A stretch of 64,000 nt of DNA, from positions 43,962,664 to 44,026,663 of the forward strand of contig CM054177.1 of NCBI GenBank assembly GCA_028829895.1, in the 5' to 3' direction. Position numbers and translations under genes: made by a program. The notes below the pieces were generated by a model. It saw only the letters and a list, made by a program, of their open reading frames with translations, had not been told where the DNA came from and did no database searches. Positions 11,640 through 24,200 of the stretch are shown here, one piece after another. Position 1 is the first letter of the stretch, and the number at the start of each line of letters is the position of its first letter. The stretch is from Sinotaia quadrata. Lineage: Eukaryota; Mollusca; Gastropoda; Architaenioglossa; Viviparidae.

Positions 11640-12240
11640 ATAGTATCTCAAAATGCCTGCCACTGCATTAGAAAAAAAGAGAAAGCCAAGTACAGCATCC
11701 ACAGTTAACAGCCAATGATTGCATTTTAATCCATGTGCTTATTTGAGTGAACTGAGAAGTCTTATCCACAAATAGTATCTAGTGACTGCATTTCAATACA
11801 TCACTTATTCTTGGAGTACACTGAGGAGTCCCTTGACAAGTGACAAAAAGCAACAACTTTCAAAAATAATTCTGTAATGAAATTATTTGGTGTTTAAGAT
11901 TGAACTGAAAATCTCTTTGAATGTCCAGTATTCTTATAAAGACTGAAATAGAAATCTTGTAATAATAATTGAGTAGAGAAATTATTACAATCTTCTATCC
12001 AAGATGCCTGCAGTAGCTTTTTATTCATTGCTGTCCAAGAGATGTCTTTTAAATGCACTAGTGAGGAAGAAATTATCATTATCTGTTACCAAGATGTATG
12101 TAATATCTTTCTTCATTGGTGACCAAGAGATGTCATTTAAAATAAACTAGTGGGGGGAGAACTCATTACTATAATCTGACACCTAATATGTATGCAATAT
12201 CTTTATCAGTATCCAAGAGATATCACTTAAACTAACTGAA
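11640..12240. repeat. Degenerate tandem repeat, unit about 95-110 bp
   Basis: Blocks such as CTGTTACCAAGATGYATG and CCAAGAGATRTCWYTTAAA recur with roughly 100-bp spacing. No coding meaning is seen. Confidence 0.4.
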
Positions 12241-12271
12241 CTTTCTCCTCCTCAACTGCTGACAAACATAC

Positions 12272-12437
12272 AAATGCTCTTTATCTTTTGTGAAATTGAC
12301 AGTAAGTGTGCAGAAAATAATTTGAATGCTTTCTGACTGGACAATTGAGAACAAGCTTCAGTAGAACATCGAATATATGAACCACTATCGTCCCATGATC
12401 TTGATGTGTCATTGTCATATTTATCTGCAATTCCTAT
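12272..12437 (-). CDS. Candidate internal exon, unidentified
   Basis: On the minus strand the acceptor GCTTAAACAG is followed by 55 open codons (starting IGIADKYDNDTSRSWDD) and then a GTATGT donor. It may belong with 11017-11131, but the phases do not join directly. No family is recognised. Confidence is low. Confidence 0.18.
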
Positions 12438-13386
12438 CTGTTTAAGCATATATAAAAAATATACGGAGTGATTAAATACGTGAGACAATGTAAACAATTA
12501 GGTTATGTTCAAAATAAATACACAATGTTTAAAATGTTTTGGTTATTATTTACAAGTCATTTCTTAAATTATTTAAAAAAAATAATACTTCACATTTCCA
12601 AATAAATGAGTAATAACCTTGCATTCAATAATTTAATTTTAGGTCTAATTAAACTTTGTTTTCTATAAACAGGGTATCAAGTATTTTGATTATCCAAAAT
12701 ATTTGATTAACTGAACCTGCTTTGGTCCAATTTAGTTTGGGTAATCAATTTCCTACTATAATGAATTATTCTGACTCCTCTTAACTGTGGTGTAAGATGA
12801 TTAAATCTGTATTCTTTATATTACAAACACAATGCTTATCTTGAATATTAATGCAAACAGGATTAATACACTTTTCATTTAGAAATTAAAAAAGGAATTT
12901 AAATTATAAAACAAATATATTATTAATTAGTAACATATGATCTATTTTGATTGTAAAGCTTTTGGAAAGTACCAAACAAAAAGTGACTTTATATAAATTA
13001 AAAGTATCTTGATGAATATAGTTAGTTTTATTTCTTGTTTCCAAAAATAAATCATTTGATTTTGAAACAGATTGATCTGGAAAAGAAAAAACAACACACT
13101 AATTGGTTTGGTATAGGTTTAGTATATCTCAGTATATAATCAGTGCAAAATTAGCCTCTGTCTGAAGCACTCCCCATAAATCAACTATTCTATTTAAATA
13201 TAAAAATGCACTTTCTTAGGAAGCAGATTTTAATGCCAACCCAAATAAAAGCAATTGATGGTGAATTTATGACCGAAGTAGTGTCAAAATCAAAGTGATT
13301 AGAATATAGACTTTCTTCAACAAAGTAACTTTTTGTCCCCTTTGGTTTAATGTTATGAAGAAGTGTGAGACTATTAGTCAAAAAAA

Positions 13387-13470
13387 CTACTCGTCCAATT
13401 GGAAATGGTTTGGATTGCATCAGCAATTTCTACCATATTCTCCACCTGAGTTGTTTACTCCAACTCTGAC
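13387..13470 (-). repeat. Fragment of the dispersed repeat found at 55.0 and 60.9 kb
   Basis: In reverse complement this piece carries GTCAGAGTTGGAGTAAA and GAGAATATGGTAGAAATTGC, matching the start of the repeat copy at 60879-60960. Only about 80 bp of the 5' part is present. Confidence 0.6.
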
Positions 13471-14072
13471 GCATAATTAAAAAAAATCACAAGAGTGCCC
13501 AAGGTCAGGTCACATTAACGTTGGCAACAAAGATATAATTATTAAGTTTAGAAATAGGGATAAGCAAATGTACTCCACCACATAATGTTTTATGCATTCC
13601 TTTGTTTTCCTGTATATATATTATATTTATTACTGTGGTCTTCTGTTATGGAGTATCACATGAATATTTTTAAAAAGAAAAAAAATTCCTTAATCATTAT
13701 AATTTGTGCACTACGTAAGATTCACAGTATAACAACAGTTCTTGTTCAAATACTTGTGTAATGTTTATTTTACGTATTTTCTAAAGTTGTAAAATAAAAT
13801 AAAAATCTATGCAAAGTGTTCATAATACCAAAGCGGTTGTTCATATTCAAATACATGTATATTGCTTATTTTACATATTTCTTTAATTTGTAGTAGAAAT
13901 GGTTAAAACAAACAGCAGCGGTGGATAAGAGAGAGATTTCAACAAAATATCGTACATTAAAATTACGTGTAAATAATATTATAATTCCAGTTATAACAGC
14001 ATTCATCCAATTATGGAAGCAGAAGTTGATGAGAGTCAAAATGTTTTCTCCTAATGTAACTTACAGTTTTAC

Positions 14073-14111
14073 CTTCACTGGGGATAATCCCTCTGCAGTA
14101 CAGTATCTCGC
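14073..14111 (-). other. Exon-like 39-bp segment
   Basis: On the minus strand CTCTTCCCCAG precedes a 39-bp GC-richer block ending AAG|GTAAAA, so both ends look like splice sites. Two frames are open; the product is unknown. Together with the CRE-like pair upstream it could be part of a transcription unit running towards 11017. Confidence 0.2.
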
Positions 14112-14331
14112 CTGGGGAAGAGACTTGTAAACCCACTGTAGTCAAATAGAGTGACTAACAACTATAGTATATAAAAGTACAAAGTAGACTGGTAGCCAAA
14201 ATAATAGCACAAATCTAGAATGTAACTCTGTGTACACTTAACGTAAATACAACTGCTGTTAATCTCAGTTTAATGATAAGTGTTTTCAATGCTGTATTCA
14301 TTGTACCCTATTGTACAACCAGCGGCGGCTA

Positions 14332-14385
14332 TAATGACATCACTTGACGTAACAAGCTTGGGCTGTTTGGCAGTGGCTGACGTCA
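14332..14385. promoter_or_regulatory. CRE-like cluster
   Basis: A full palindromic cAMP-response element TGACGTCA lies at 14378-14385, and TGACGTAA occurs near 14345, next to a small GC-rich patch (GCGGCGGC). Such clusters mark CREB/ATF-driven promoters. No confirmed gene starts here. Confidence 0.35.
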
Positions 14386-14491
14386 TAATATCTAGCACAA
14401 GCAATACGTGTACATAAACATTTCAGATCAATAAACATCATGTATTTCACTAACAAGAATTACAGATTTACATTTCTGATAATCCATTATC

Positions 14492-14935
14492 AGTTGAATA
14501 TCCGACAACCTTGTATCTGTCACAGAGTTCATAAGTTGAAAATGGTTCGTAATCTATGATTTTCTTCATGGTTCGGCCATTACTTTGCTCATCTGTTTTT
14601 TTGTTTTTTTTTAACTACCTATACTACAATTTCTCTCAAAGAGAGAAGTTGAATATCCTGACAACCTTGTATCTGTCACATAGTTCATTAGTTGAAAATG
14701 GTTCGTAATCTATGATTTTCTTCATGGTTCGGCCATTACTTTGCTCATCTGCTTTTTTAACTACCTGTACTACAATTTCTCTCAAAGAGAGAAGTTGAAT
14801 ATCCTGACAACCTTGTATCTGTTACATAGTTCATAAGTTGAAAATGGTTCGTAATCTATGATTTTCTTCATGGTTCGGCCATTACTTTGTTCATCTGTTT
14901 TTTTTTAACTACCTGTACTACAATTTCTCTCTAAG
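14492..14935. repeat. Tandem repeat, about 150-bp unit, 3 copies
   Basis: Copies begin at 14492, 14648 and 14795. Each contains CAACCTTGTATCTGTYACA, ATGGTTCGTAATCTATGA and CGGCCATTACTTTG. Length differences come from T-runs. Confidence 0.85.
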
Positions 14936-15022
14936 ATCCCAGATAATCTATTTCACGGTAGGAGTTAGTAGTTACTGCTAATTCAAATCAGAAGTCGAGA
15001 ATTTAAGTTAGAACTTTTTTAT

Positions 15023-15160
15023 TCACAACAATTAAAGTTAAACAGTTAAGTCACTGTGATGTAAAACTTAAGTACTTGTTATGCACAACATTTAAAGTTA
15101 AGACACTGAGAAGTAAAACTTAAGTACTTGTTATGCACAACGTTCAAAATTAGTACACTT
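15023..15160. repeat. Short tandem repeat, about 58-bp unit, 2.3 copies
   Basis: GTAAAACTTAAGTACTTGTT and ATGCACAAC blocks recur. Confidence 0.6.
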
Positions 15161-15621
15161 TGAAATAAAACTGCTGATGTACAATCCTGAATCAATTTAA
15201 AATTCTTATTCTATAAACAAGCAGCCGAATTTTAAAGAAAAGAGGGTTTATCTATTTCTAAATAGTAGAATTTTTATTAAAAGGAGAGACTGAAATCAAA
15301 CACTTAATCTGAAGCAACATTTTATTACATTCAATGACAATAATATGCAATATAGAAAAAAAACATTTAGATAAAAAGGCCGCAGTAAATCTATTTTAAG
15401 AATAGCTACTTTGATTGCTTTGGGCGTACTATTAATAGACTGTAGTGTTGTGAAATATTTAATATCGTTAAAAAAAATAACACACCCTAAGCATATCTAA
15501 GTTTATAAATAATGAATATAAAAGTATATATGTAATCCACAAATCATTGTCTTTTTTAAAACGAGCTATGTACACACACTAATAATAGTATCATAATACT
15601 CTTGTCATTGCATTAGCAAAA

Positions 15622-15985
15622 CGAATAGTATAGATTTACGTAATAGCTAGTAATTGCAAAGAAAAGACGTGCAATTATTCTTTATGTAATAGCTAGTAAT
15701 TGCAAAGAAAGAACGTGCAATTATTCTTTACGTAATAGCTAGTAATGGCAAAGAAAGGACGTGCAATTATTCTTTATGTAATAGCTAGTAATTGCAAAGA
15801 AAGGACGTGCAATTATTCTTTACGTAATAGCTAGTAATGGCAAAGAAAAGACGTGCAATTATTCTTTACGTAATAGCTAGTAATGGCAAAGAAAAGACGT
15901 GCAATTATTCTTTACATATACGGAGGAGTCTCTCTTCAAAAGTGCCGTAGCAATTACTAGCTATTACGTAAATCTATACTATTCG
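15622..15985. repeat. Foldback element: six 46-bp repeats between 36-bp perfect inverted repeats
   Basis: The arms 15622-15657 and 15950-15985 are exact reverse complements over 36 bp. Between them a 46-bp unit with TAATAGCTAGTAATTGCAAA repeats at 15641, 15687, 15733, 15779, 15825 and 15871. The first unit overlaps the left arm, so the array probably grew from the arm itself. It is a non-coding MITE or foldback-like structure. Confidence 0.85.
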
Positions 15986-16105
15986 ATTTCGAATATAGGT
16001 GTCACTGTGGACACAATAGATTTCGAATATAGGTGTCACTCAGTGGACACAATATATTTCGAATGTAGGTGTCACTCAGTGGACACAATAGATTTCGAAT
16101 GTAGA
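15986..16105. repeat. Tandem repeat, about 40-bp unit, 3 copies
   Basis: GTGTCACTCAGTGGACACAA followed by TAGATTTCGAATRTAG recurs three times directly beside the foldback element. Confidence 0.7.
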
Positions 16106-16749
16106 TCCATGAAAATGAAATATGATCATCACCAGAAAGAATTTTTCATAATTTATTTAAAATCTGCAGACAAGATTGAAATTAAAGAGATATGATTTGT
16201 AATCACTACTTTAGCTAGCTGAAATAAAATCATTATATGTCTTTAAATAAGCAGTAACTGAAGTATATTGTCATTCTATAGAGTTTATCTAAGAAGCAGC
16301 CCTTTAATAATAATAAAAAAGAACCCAGTGGGTTCCGTCAAAATAATGTCCACCAATAGATGGTCAGTCTTTTACCGTAGAGAATTGTGCATGGCTTAAT
16401 GTCTAGTTCAAGGTAACTGAAGGGGCAATAATTCTGCATTGTGTTTATTATGCATTGGAATATATTTAAAATTGCATATATACACATGAGTATATGTTAA
16501 TATCATTAACGTTCATTGAAAAAAATACAGTTCAATTTAATAACTAACATAATATAAACATCTATAATCTAAACAGTATTTTTGAAAATAGAAAAAAATT
16601 CACATATTTGTCTTACTTCTGTGGAAATATGTTTCCATTTTTTTAAACATTTCTTTGTGTCTGGTAGTAGAATACAAGAGAGATGGTTGTGCTAACAGAA
16701 AACAAAAATCTTGAATAAGAGGTTATAGTTCAAATTCAACCTATATCAG

Positions 16750-16791
16750 ATAGATAGATAGACAGACAGAAAAACAGACAGACAGACAGAC

Positions 16792-16876
<85 letters not shown>
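16750..16876. repeat. GATA/GACA microsatellite
   Basis: About 125 bp of GATA units with a short GACA block. Confidence 0.95.
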
Positions 16877-16879
<3 letters not shown>

Positions 16880-17059
16880 ATTTCATTTTAGTATATTTAG
16901 CTCAAATACTTTTGGCTATTGACTGGAAGCATTAATATTAAATTAACAAAAGTGTGTTGATAATAAATGATATTGTTTGATAGTATTTATAAATAAATGC
17001 CAATTAGTCAGTATTGTTGCCAATGAAAATGTCTTCTACTGCTTTAAGTGGAGTTGGAA

Positions 17060-17220
17060 CTACTTTTCTTCCTGAATCAGAGTCAAGGGTGTGGGGGTGT
17101 GGCCCCAGTTATAGTACGAGTACACGGGGGCAAAGTCCAAATTTCCACGAGTGTGTTCATTGTCTTCGTCATCTTTAACATTCATTGTCCCAAAGACACT
17201 TTCACTGTATGAAGGAGGTG
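17060..17220 (-). CDS. Alpha-arrestin 1, exon 7 (terminal)
   Basis: It completes P354 and encodes residues 355-406: PPSYS, then an acidic and aromatic tail (YSYYNWGHTPTP), and TAG at 17060-17062. The acceptor is CTTTTCAG. Confidence 0.9.
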
Positions 17221-18231
17221 CTGAAAAGGAAATAGGTTAAATAAATATCCGTGAACATAAAATGTTTGAACTTTGACTGTAAGGAATTTTAATTTCATAC
17301 CATTTAAATTGGTATTTTCTGCTTAACACTCAGTTAAGTTATTTGCCTATGTCCTTAATTTTAATTCTTTCTTAATTTGTATAATGTCATTTGAAATGCA
17401 AATATTACTTTCATATAGGAATTAAATTTATCAGTACTAATGTTTGACACATAATGTATATTTTAAATTGTATTCTTTATTCTTATTAAACTAGCAAAGC
17501 TGCCTGGAAATGCTGTGAACGGATATAAGTTAGTTTAACACTTACGCAGATTGGGGATGCTGTTTTGAGGCATCAAAGGCATGGCTACCTCTGGGGGTAA
17601 GGGTGCAGACGGTTGTTTTGAAGGATAGCTGGAAACATAAGGCAATGGTGGATATAGATCAAAGATCTGTCGGAGAGGAACATTGCCAATAACGATCTCC
17701 AGAGGCACCTCTAGGTCCAGGGAAGGTCCGGACGGATCAACATTTAACTAGCACAAAGAGGAACAATACTCAAATCAACATTTAAGTGGAACAACAAAGA
17801 AGAATAAAAAAGACATCAACAGTGAAGTGGAACATAGAAGTACAATATTACGAACATTAAATGCAACTGGAACAACGAGAACCATGCTAAAGGAGAGCAA
17901 AGAGGAGTCATAGTAAAGGAGAGAGAAGAGGAGCCATAGTAATGGAGAGCAAAGAAGAACCATACTAAAGGAGAGCAAAGAGGAGCCATAGTAAAGGAGA
18001 GAGAAGAGGAGCCATACTAAAGGAGAGCAAGGAGGAGCCATAGTAAAGGAGAGTGAAGAGGAGCCATACTAAAGGAGAGCAAGGAGGAGCCATAGTAAAG
18101 GAGAGCGAAGAGGAGCCATACTAAAGGAGAGCGAAGAGGAGCAATAATAAAGATGTTAACCTTTAACACGAACGTAGAGAAATAATAATGAATACTAGTC
18201 ATTTCAAGGTTAATATTAAAAGAACCTTTTT

Positions 18232-18273
<42 letters not shown>

Positions 18274-21200
18274 CTCTAAGATATTCAGCTAAGAAAATTA
18301 GCTTCATTTTGTATATTCAAATAATATTATACTCTTGTATGAGTAGCCAACAATATAAAATAGGTAGAAAATTAAAAGAACTAATTTATTTATTATAAAT
18401 TTAAAAAGATATGACCTCCCCAAAGAATTCAAAAACAAAAATAAATTATTATAATTATAATTCTTTCTCTCTGTATGCGTATCTGTGTGAAATGAGAGCA
18501 AGTGTGCGTGTGTGTGCGCGCGCGCACATTAAAAATGTTTCTAATACACTGAAACATGATTTGATAAAAATAAATAAATATATAACACGTATGCAGTAAA
18601 TGTACAAGAGACGTGTATTATATATAAAATGACAGGAAAGGAGACGCGTATTACATGTAAAATGACAGGAAAGGAGACGCGTATTACATGTAAAATGACA
18701 GGAAAGGAGACGCGTATTACATGTAAAATGACAGGAAAGGAGACGCGTATTACATGTAAAATGACAGGAAAAGAGACGCGTATTACATGTAAAATGACAG
18801 GAAAAGAGACGCGTATTACATGTAAAATGACAGGAAAAGAGACGCGTATTACATGTAAAATGACAGGAAAAGAGACGTGTATTACATGTAAAATGACAGG
18901 AAAAGAAATGGGAAAACGAAGGCAAGAGCTAGCAGTAAATTAACACCATCACTTAAATTTAAAGCAGGAAGGAGAAAATAATTACCTGTAAAATATATCT
19001 GACATCAATTATTTTGCATCCTGCAAGGCCAGTTGGAGGCAAGGGAGGCAACACAAACTGCTGCGTCTCCCAAGAAAAGGACTTATATGGTTCAATTGGG
19101 ACTTCACTTACTCTTCCCACTTCACTGCAAGTTGTTCGACTTTTGGATGTTGCATGAAATGTCTTGACCTGCAGATAAATTAAATGAGAACTTTGTAGCT
19201 CTTATTATGTGCTCTTGGTCTCAATAACAGTGCACAGACTTTGTAACTCTTATTTATGTACTCTTTGTCTCCATAACAGTGCACAGGACTTTGTAATACT
19301 ATAACAGTTCACAGGACTACTTTATCCACAGCCGTGGATTCAGTAGTCATGATTATTTATATTTAATCGTTAAAACACTTTCAATAAAGTTTGTGACACT
19401 GCAGTAAATTTGACACAAAAGTCATTCCGTTCATGTTTTACTTTCTCTTTGACCGCCATTAAAACATTCCTGAAAGTGACTGACCATTCTTAAGTCAATA
19501 TAGGACTGCTTCATTTTCCGATTGCTCTTGTTGACGATGTCTGCGAAGAGCCGGACTGCTTCACCTGGTACGTAACCACGGCGTTCTAGACGGAAGGTTG
19601 CTGAGATGGGTCCCGTGGCACAGCAGAGACAGCACAGCATCTTTTCGTTCGAACCGTCTACTGGCAGCTGCAGACAAGTGACGTGTTAAATTATATAATG
19701 CTACTATTTACTTTTAAATTAGATTTTATAGACAAATGACGTGTTAAATTATATAATGCTATTATTTACTTTTAAATTAGATTTTGTAGACAAATGAAAT
19801 ATTAAATTAATCAGTGTTGCCATTTTCTTCCTAATTTCTGGTTTACTTTCTGTTTAGATTTTTGCACGGTTTTGGTTTTTAGTCTTATATTATATGCATT
19901 TCATGTTAGGCATACCAACCCCTGTTAACTCTGTTTTTAGTCTTGTACTATATGCATTTCATGTTAGGCACACCAACCCTTATTAACTCTGTTCTGCCTA
20001 CTACTTAAAGACAGATAACAAATATGTACATACACATACAAAGTTTTGAATGAATAAATACCTAAATAATTCTTAATCTTAATGGATGAAATTACTGCAT
20101 AATGAATAAATACCTAAATAATTCTTAATCTTAATGGATGAAATTACTGCATAATGAATAAATACCTAAATAATTCTTAATCTTAATGGATGAAATTACT
20201 GCATTATTCACGCGCTATGTTTCATGGTATTCAACCTTTAGTAGAATATTACTGATTGCTAGCTGCTAACAGAAACGAATAACCGTTACTACAACCATGT
20301 ACACTGCGTATTTGCATGACCCCTCCTCTCTCTCTCTGTGTGTGTCTCTCTCACTCTCTCTGAATAAAGCGTGCAATAAATCGTCATCTGCAACATACCG
20401 CATTATCGGGTTCCCTGTTGAGGTCAAGGACGCCGATGACAGTGAAAGGTCGCTTGGTGGTATGGTCAAACTTCCACGGCTTATCAATGATAGCTTTGAC
20501 AGAATAACGCACGTGGCCAATTTTGTCTTCGAAAGATGAGGGTAAGCCCTCGGGAAGGAGGAAGGTGAACGGGAAAGTGTGACGGCCTGCAGGCAGCTTG
20601 AGTGTCTGACTTCCTTGGCTTGGCACTGAACGAGTGTAGAAGAATTAAATACACACCCACATTTCTACAGATAAAAGTAATGGCGTGCAATAAGAATAGT
20701 GCTCAGATGAACAGTGAACAATCAGGATGTTAAGTAAATAGTGTCTCAGTGTGATCAATCAGTATGTTAAGTACATAAAGTCTCAGTGTGATCAATATGT
20801 TAAATACATAATGTCTCAGTATGATCATTATTTTAAGTAAATAGTGTCTCAGTGTGATCAGTATGTTAAGTACATAATGTCTCAGTATGATGAGTATGTT
20901 AAGTAAATAGTGTCTCAGTATGATCAGTATGTTAAGTAAATAGGGTCTCAGTATGTTAAGTACATAGGGATTCATTGGGATGAAACAGGCCGGGGCCCAT
21001 GGGCAGGCTTATTTTTAGCATGTTTGTCATTCTAATTTTTACCAATCAGTCTGAATTAAACATGTGTTCTTAAATTAATCAATATGTCTATAAAAAGTAG
21101 TAATTTAAATTTTAAAAATCCTTTAATTAGTACAGTTCGTTTTAATTTTTTAGCACAACGACCCATTCAATTATCATTTTAGCGTGACGCTGAACGGGTT

Positions 21201-24200
21201 AATGCTATATAACTAATGATTACAATATTCCAATTAATACGTCATGACTATTGATTATCAAATTTTAAATAATTTTCAGATTAATGCTTTATAACTATTG
21301 ATTATAATATTCCAAGTTAATACAAATGATTATGAAATTTTAATTAATAATTTATGACTAATGACTATCAATTTCCAATTAATAGTTATCATTAATGATT
21401 ATCAAATTCCAATTAATATTTCTTACTAATGATTATAAAATGTTAATTAATAATTTTATGATTAATGACAATCAAATTTTGTTAATACACTATGAGTAGT
21501 AATTATCAAATTGCAATTAATACCGTATGATCACATTTTAATTACCTTTCAGATTAATATTTTATGATTCCTGAATATAAAATTTATTTTAATTAATTTT
21601 ATTACAAATGATTATTGAATGAAAAGAAAAAATTATGACTAATGATTATAATATTCTAAATTATTTCTTCTTGACTAATTATTAATAAATCCAGTTTGAG
21701 TTTATGATCAATGATTATCAAATGTCAGTTAATAATTTATTACTAATGATTATCAAATTTTAATACTTTATGACTAATGACTGAAAAATTCCAAATTAGT
21801 GTATTGAAAATTTGAACTTTCAAATATTTATAATACTAGTAATTGGGAAACTTAATTGAATACTTAAATCATAATATTTTGCCCATCTCCCAGTAAAACG
21901 TCACACTGAGAATGTTGATCATATGAATACTGATAAAATATTCAAATAAACCTCAACTTAGATGAATAACAGTCCTACAACAGTTTAGAAATGTAAACTA
22001 TGTCTGTATGAACAAATTTTCAAATATCTTATCGTTTTATTATTAGAAGAATGAAAACAATTACTTTACACCAAAATACACGGTTCTTGTACATTTTAAG
22101 GTACACAGACTAACTTAAAACATGAGATAAAGGGATTTAAAGAATACTTTCTATAAGAAGAAGAAGTATTGTAATAATTTTTTTAATCTTACATTTGCCA
22201 AGCAATAAAGCCTCATGGCTGAAGTAATCCTCAGTTGCTGAATAATATCGAGTTACAGTAACACTGCCCTTCCCCCCTCCATAGGTGTGTTGTTCGGTCC
22301 AATGCACAAAAGCTTTTCCTTCAAACTTGACGCGAATTCCTGAAAGAACATGTAATTAACAAAGATAATGATAATTACTGAGGCAGTCGTTTGTTTTCCT
22401 TTACAGACTGTCTTATATATGGAAAACTTAATAACATAGAAAATTTTCAGGTTTTAAAAAAAAGTATTGCAACTCTGGAAATGTGCTAATAGCCATTATA
22501 CAGTTCTAATGGTAGGTGTGTTTATACAATGTTCTAATGGCAGGTGTTTTAATAAACATTATACAATGTTCTAATGGTAGGTGTGATAATAACCGTTATA
22601 CAATGTTCTATTGTCAGGTTTGCTAATAACCATTATACAACGTTCTAATTGTACATATACTAATAGCCATTATACAATGTTCTAATGGTAGCTGTACTAA
22701 TAGCTATAGTGCAATGTTTTAATTGTAAGAGTGCAAATAGCCTTTATACAATTGGTGTGCCAATATAGCCAAACAATGTTTTAATTGTAAATGTGCTAAA
22801 AGCTAAATTGATTCTCATGCTAGGTGTGCTGATAAAGGATATAATAGTTAACATAATTTTCTAATTGAAGATTTTCAAAATACTGGATGTGTTTTAATGT
22901 CAAGTTCTAATAGCCAATATAAGTTAGGTTACTAAGACATGATGATTCTGTCCAGATTTCCCACAATTCTTTATTGTATACATTTTTATTTATATAAACG
23001 TACATAGATTTTCTGATCAAAAGTTGCTTATCAATATCTGACATTTTCAATACAGTATTGGATTCTTATATCTTAATTAATTCATTATTTGAATTTTGAA
23101 AAGATTATATAAAGACATAAATCACTACATAGCAAAAGGACGCTTAGTCTTAGACATTTTCAATACAGTTTTGGATAACTTAGCCTTAGATAACTGAAAG
23201 GTAGTCAAGCTTTAAACTGGATAACACTTTTCGAACAAGTCTGGTTAAATCCCAGTGTACGTAATCTTATAATTTTGAGTTATGTTCGAAATCAAAAGTA
23301 ACATTCCTAGGCGTTTCAGATTTCCATGCTCCAAAACGACCATGATGTGATTGTGAGTTTGAAATTCCAGCAGTCTTAATTATCAATGATTGGCATGACA
23401 TAGGGAACACTCAACTTTCAAGTGCATGTGCGTCATCTATAGACCACAATCTTCTATTTTCTAGATACACAGCTCATCTATAGACCACAATCTTCTATTC
23501 CTAAGATACAGTGTAATGACTGAACCTTGAAGCAAATTATGCTCCTTGGTTTTCTTTTTTTTTTTTTTATTGTTCTTTACTAATCAGTAATTGATAATTA
23601 CTGCTTACCTTCAAGTGGTCAAATATATAATCTACCATGCCCACCTACACTATGCAGTAGAGGAATTAGGTCAGGTCCATTCACACAGAGGGTAAAGACA
23701 CAGCTGGGAGAGCTGCTAGTAAGAGTGGGTGAATGTTGACAGGATATGGGATGCCCTTATATGGACATTTACATTCCAATCAATGATGCGTGAGAGCCTG
23801 CAGTTTGACTCAGAGTCATTCACATATATTCGCTGCTAAGCCTGTGCATTCTCACGCAACTGGTCCCATTACAGTAAGGGTTGAAATCTGCATAGATGAG
23901 AAAAGGTTTTACATGTTACAGAGAGTGGTAAATATGTATATATCGACTTATCGATAATTATTGTCATGTATTATTCATTGTAATGCTGTGTGGAATGTTA
24001 AAATATTTATATTAATGATTGTTGTATGAAACTATGCATGTCTCTTTCAGAGAAGGTATTCTGTGGCGTTAATTATAATTCCTACTGTATGAAAATATGC
24101 ATGTCTCTTTCAGAGAAGGTATTCTGTGGCGTTAATTATAATTCCTACTGTATGAAAATAAGCATGTCTCTTTCAGAGAAGATGTTCTGTGGCGTTAATT

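Noticed and set aside
13921..14130. 69-codon plus-strand ORF ending YLAWGRDL
   Set aside because: No similarity, no splice or start context. The same place looks more exon-like on the minus strand. It was also compared from memory with U1, U2, U4, U5, U11 and U12 snRNAs and does not match.
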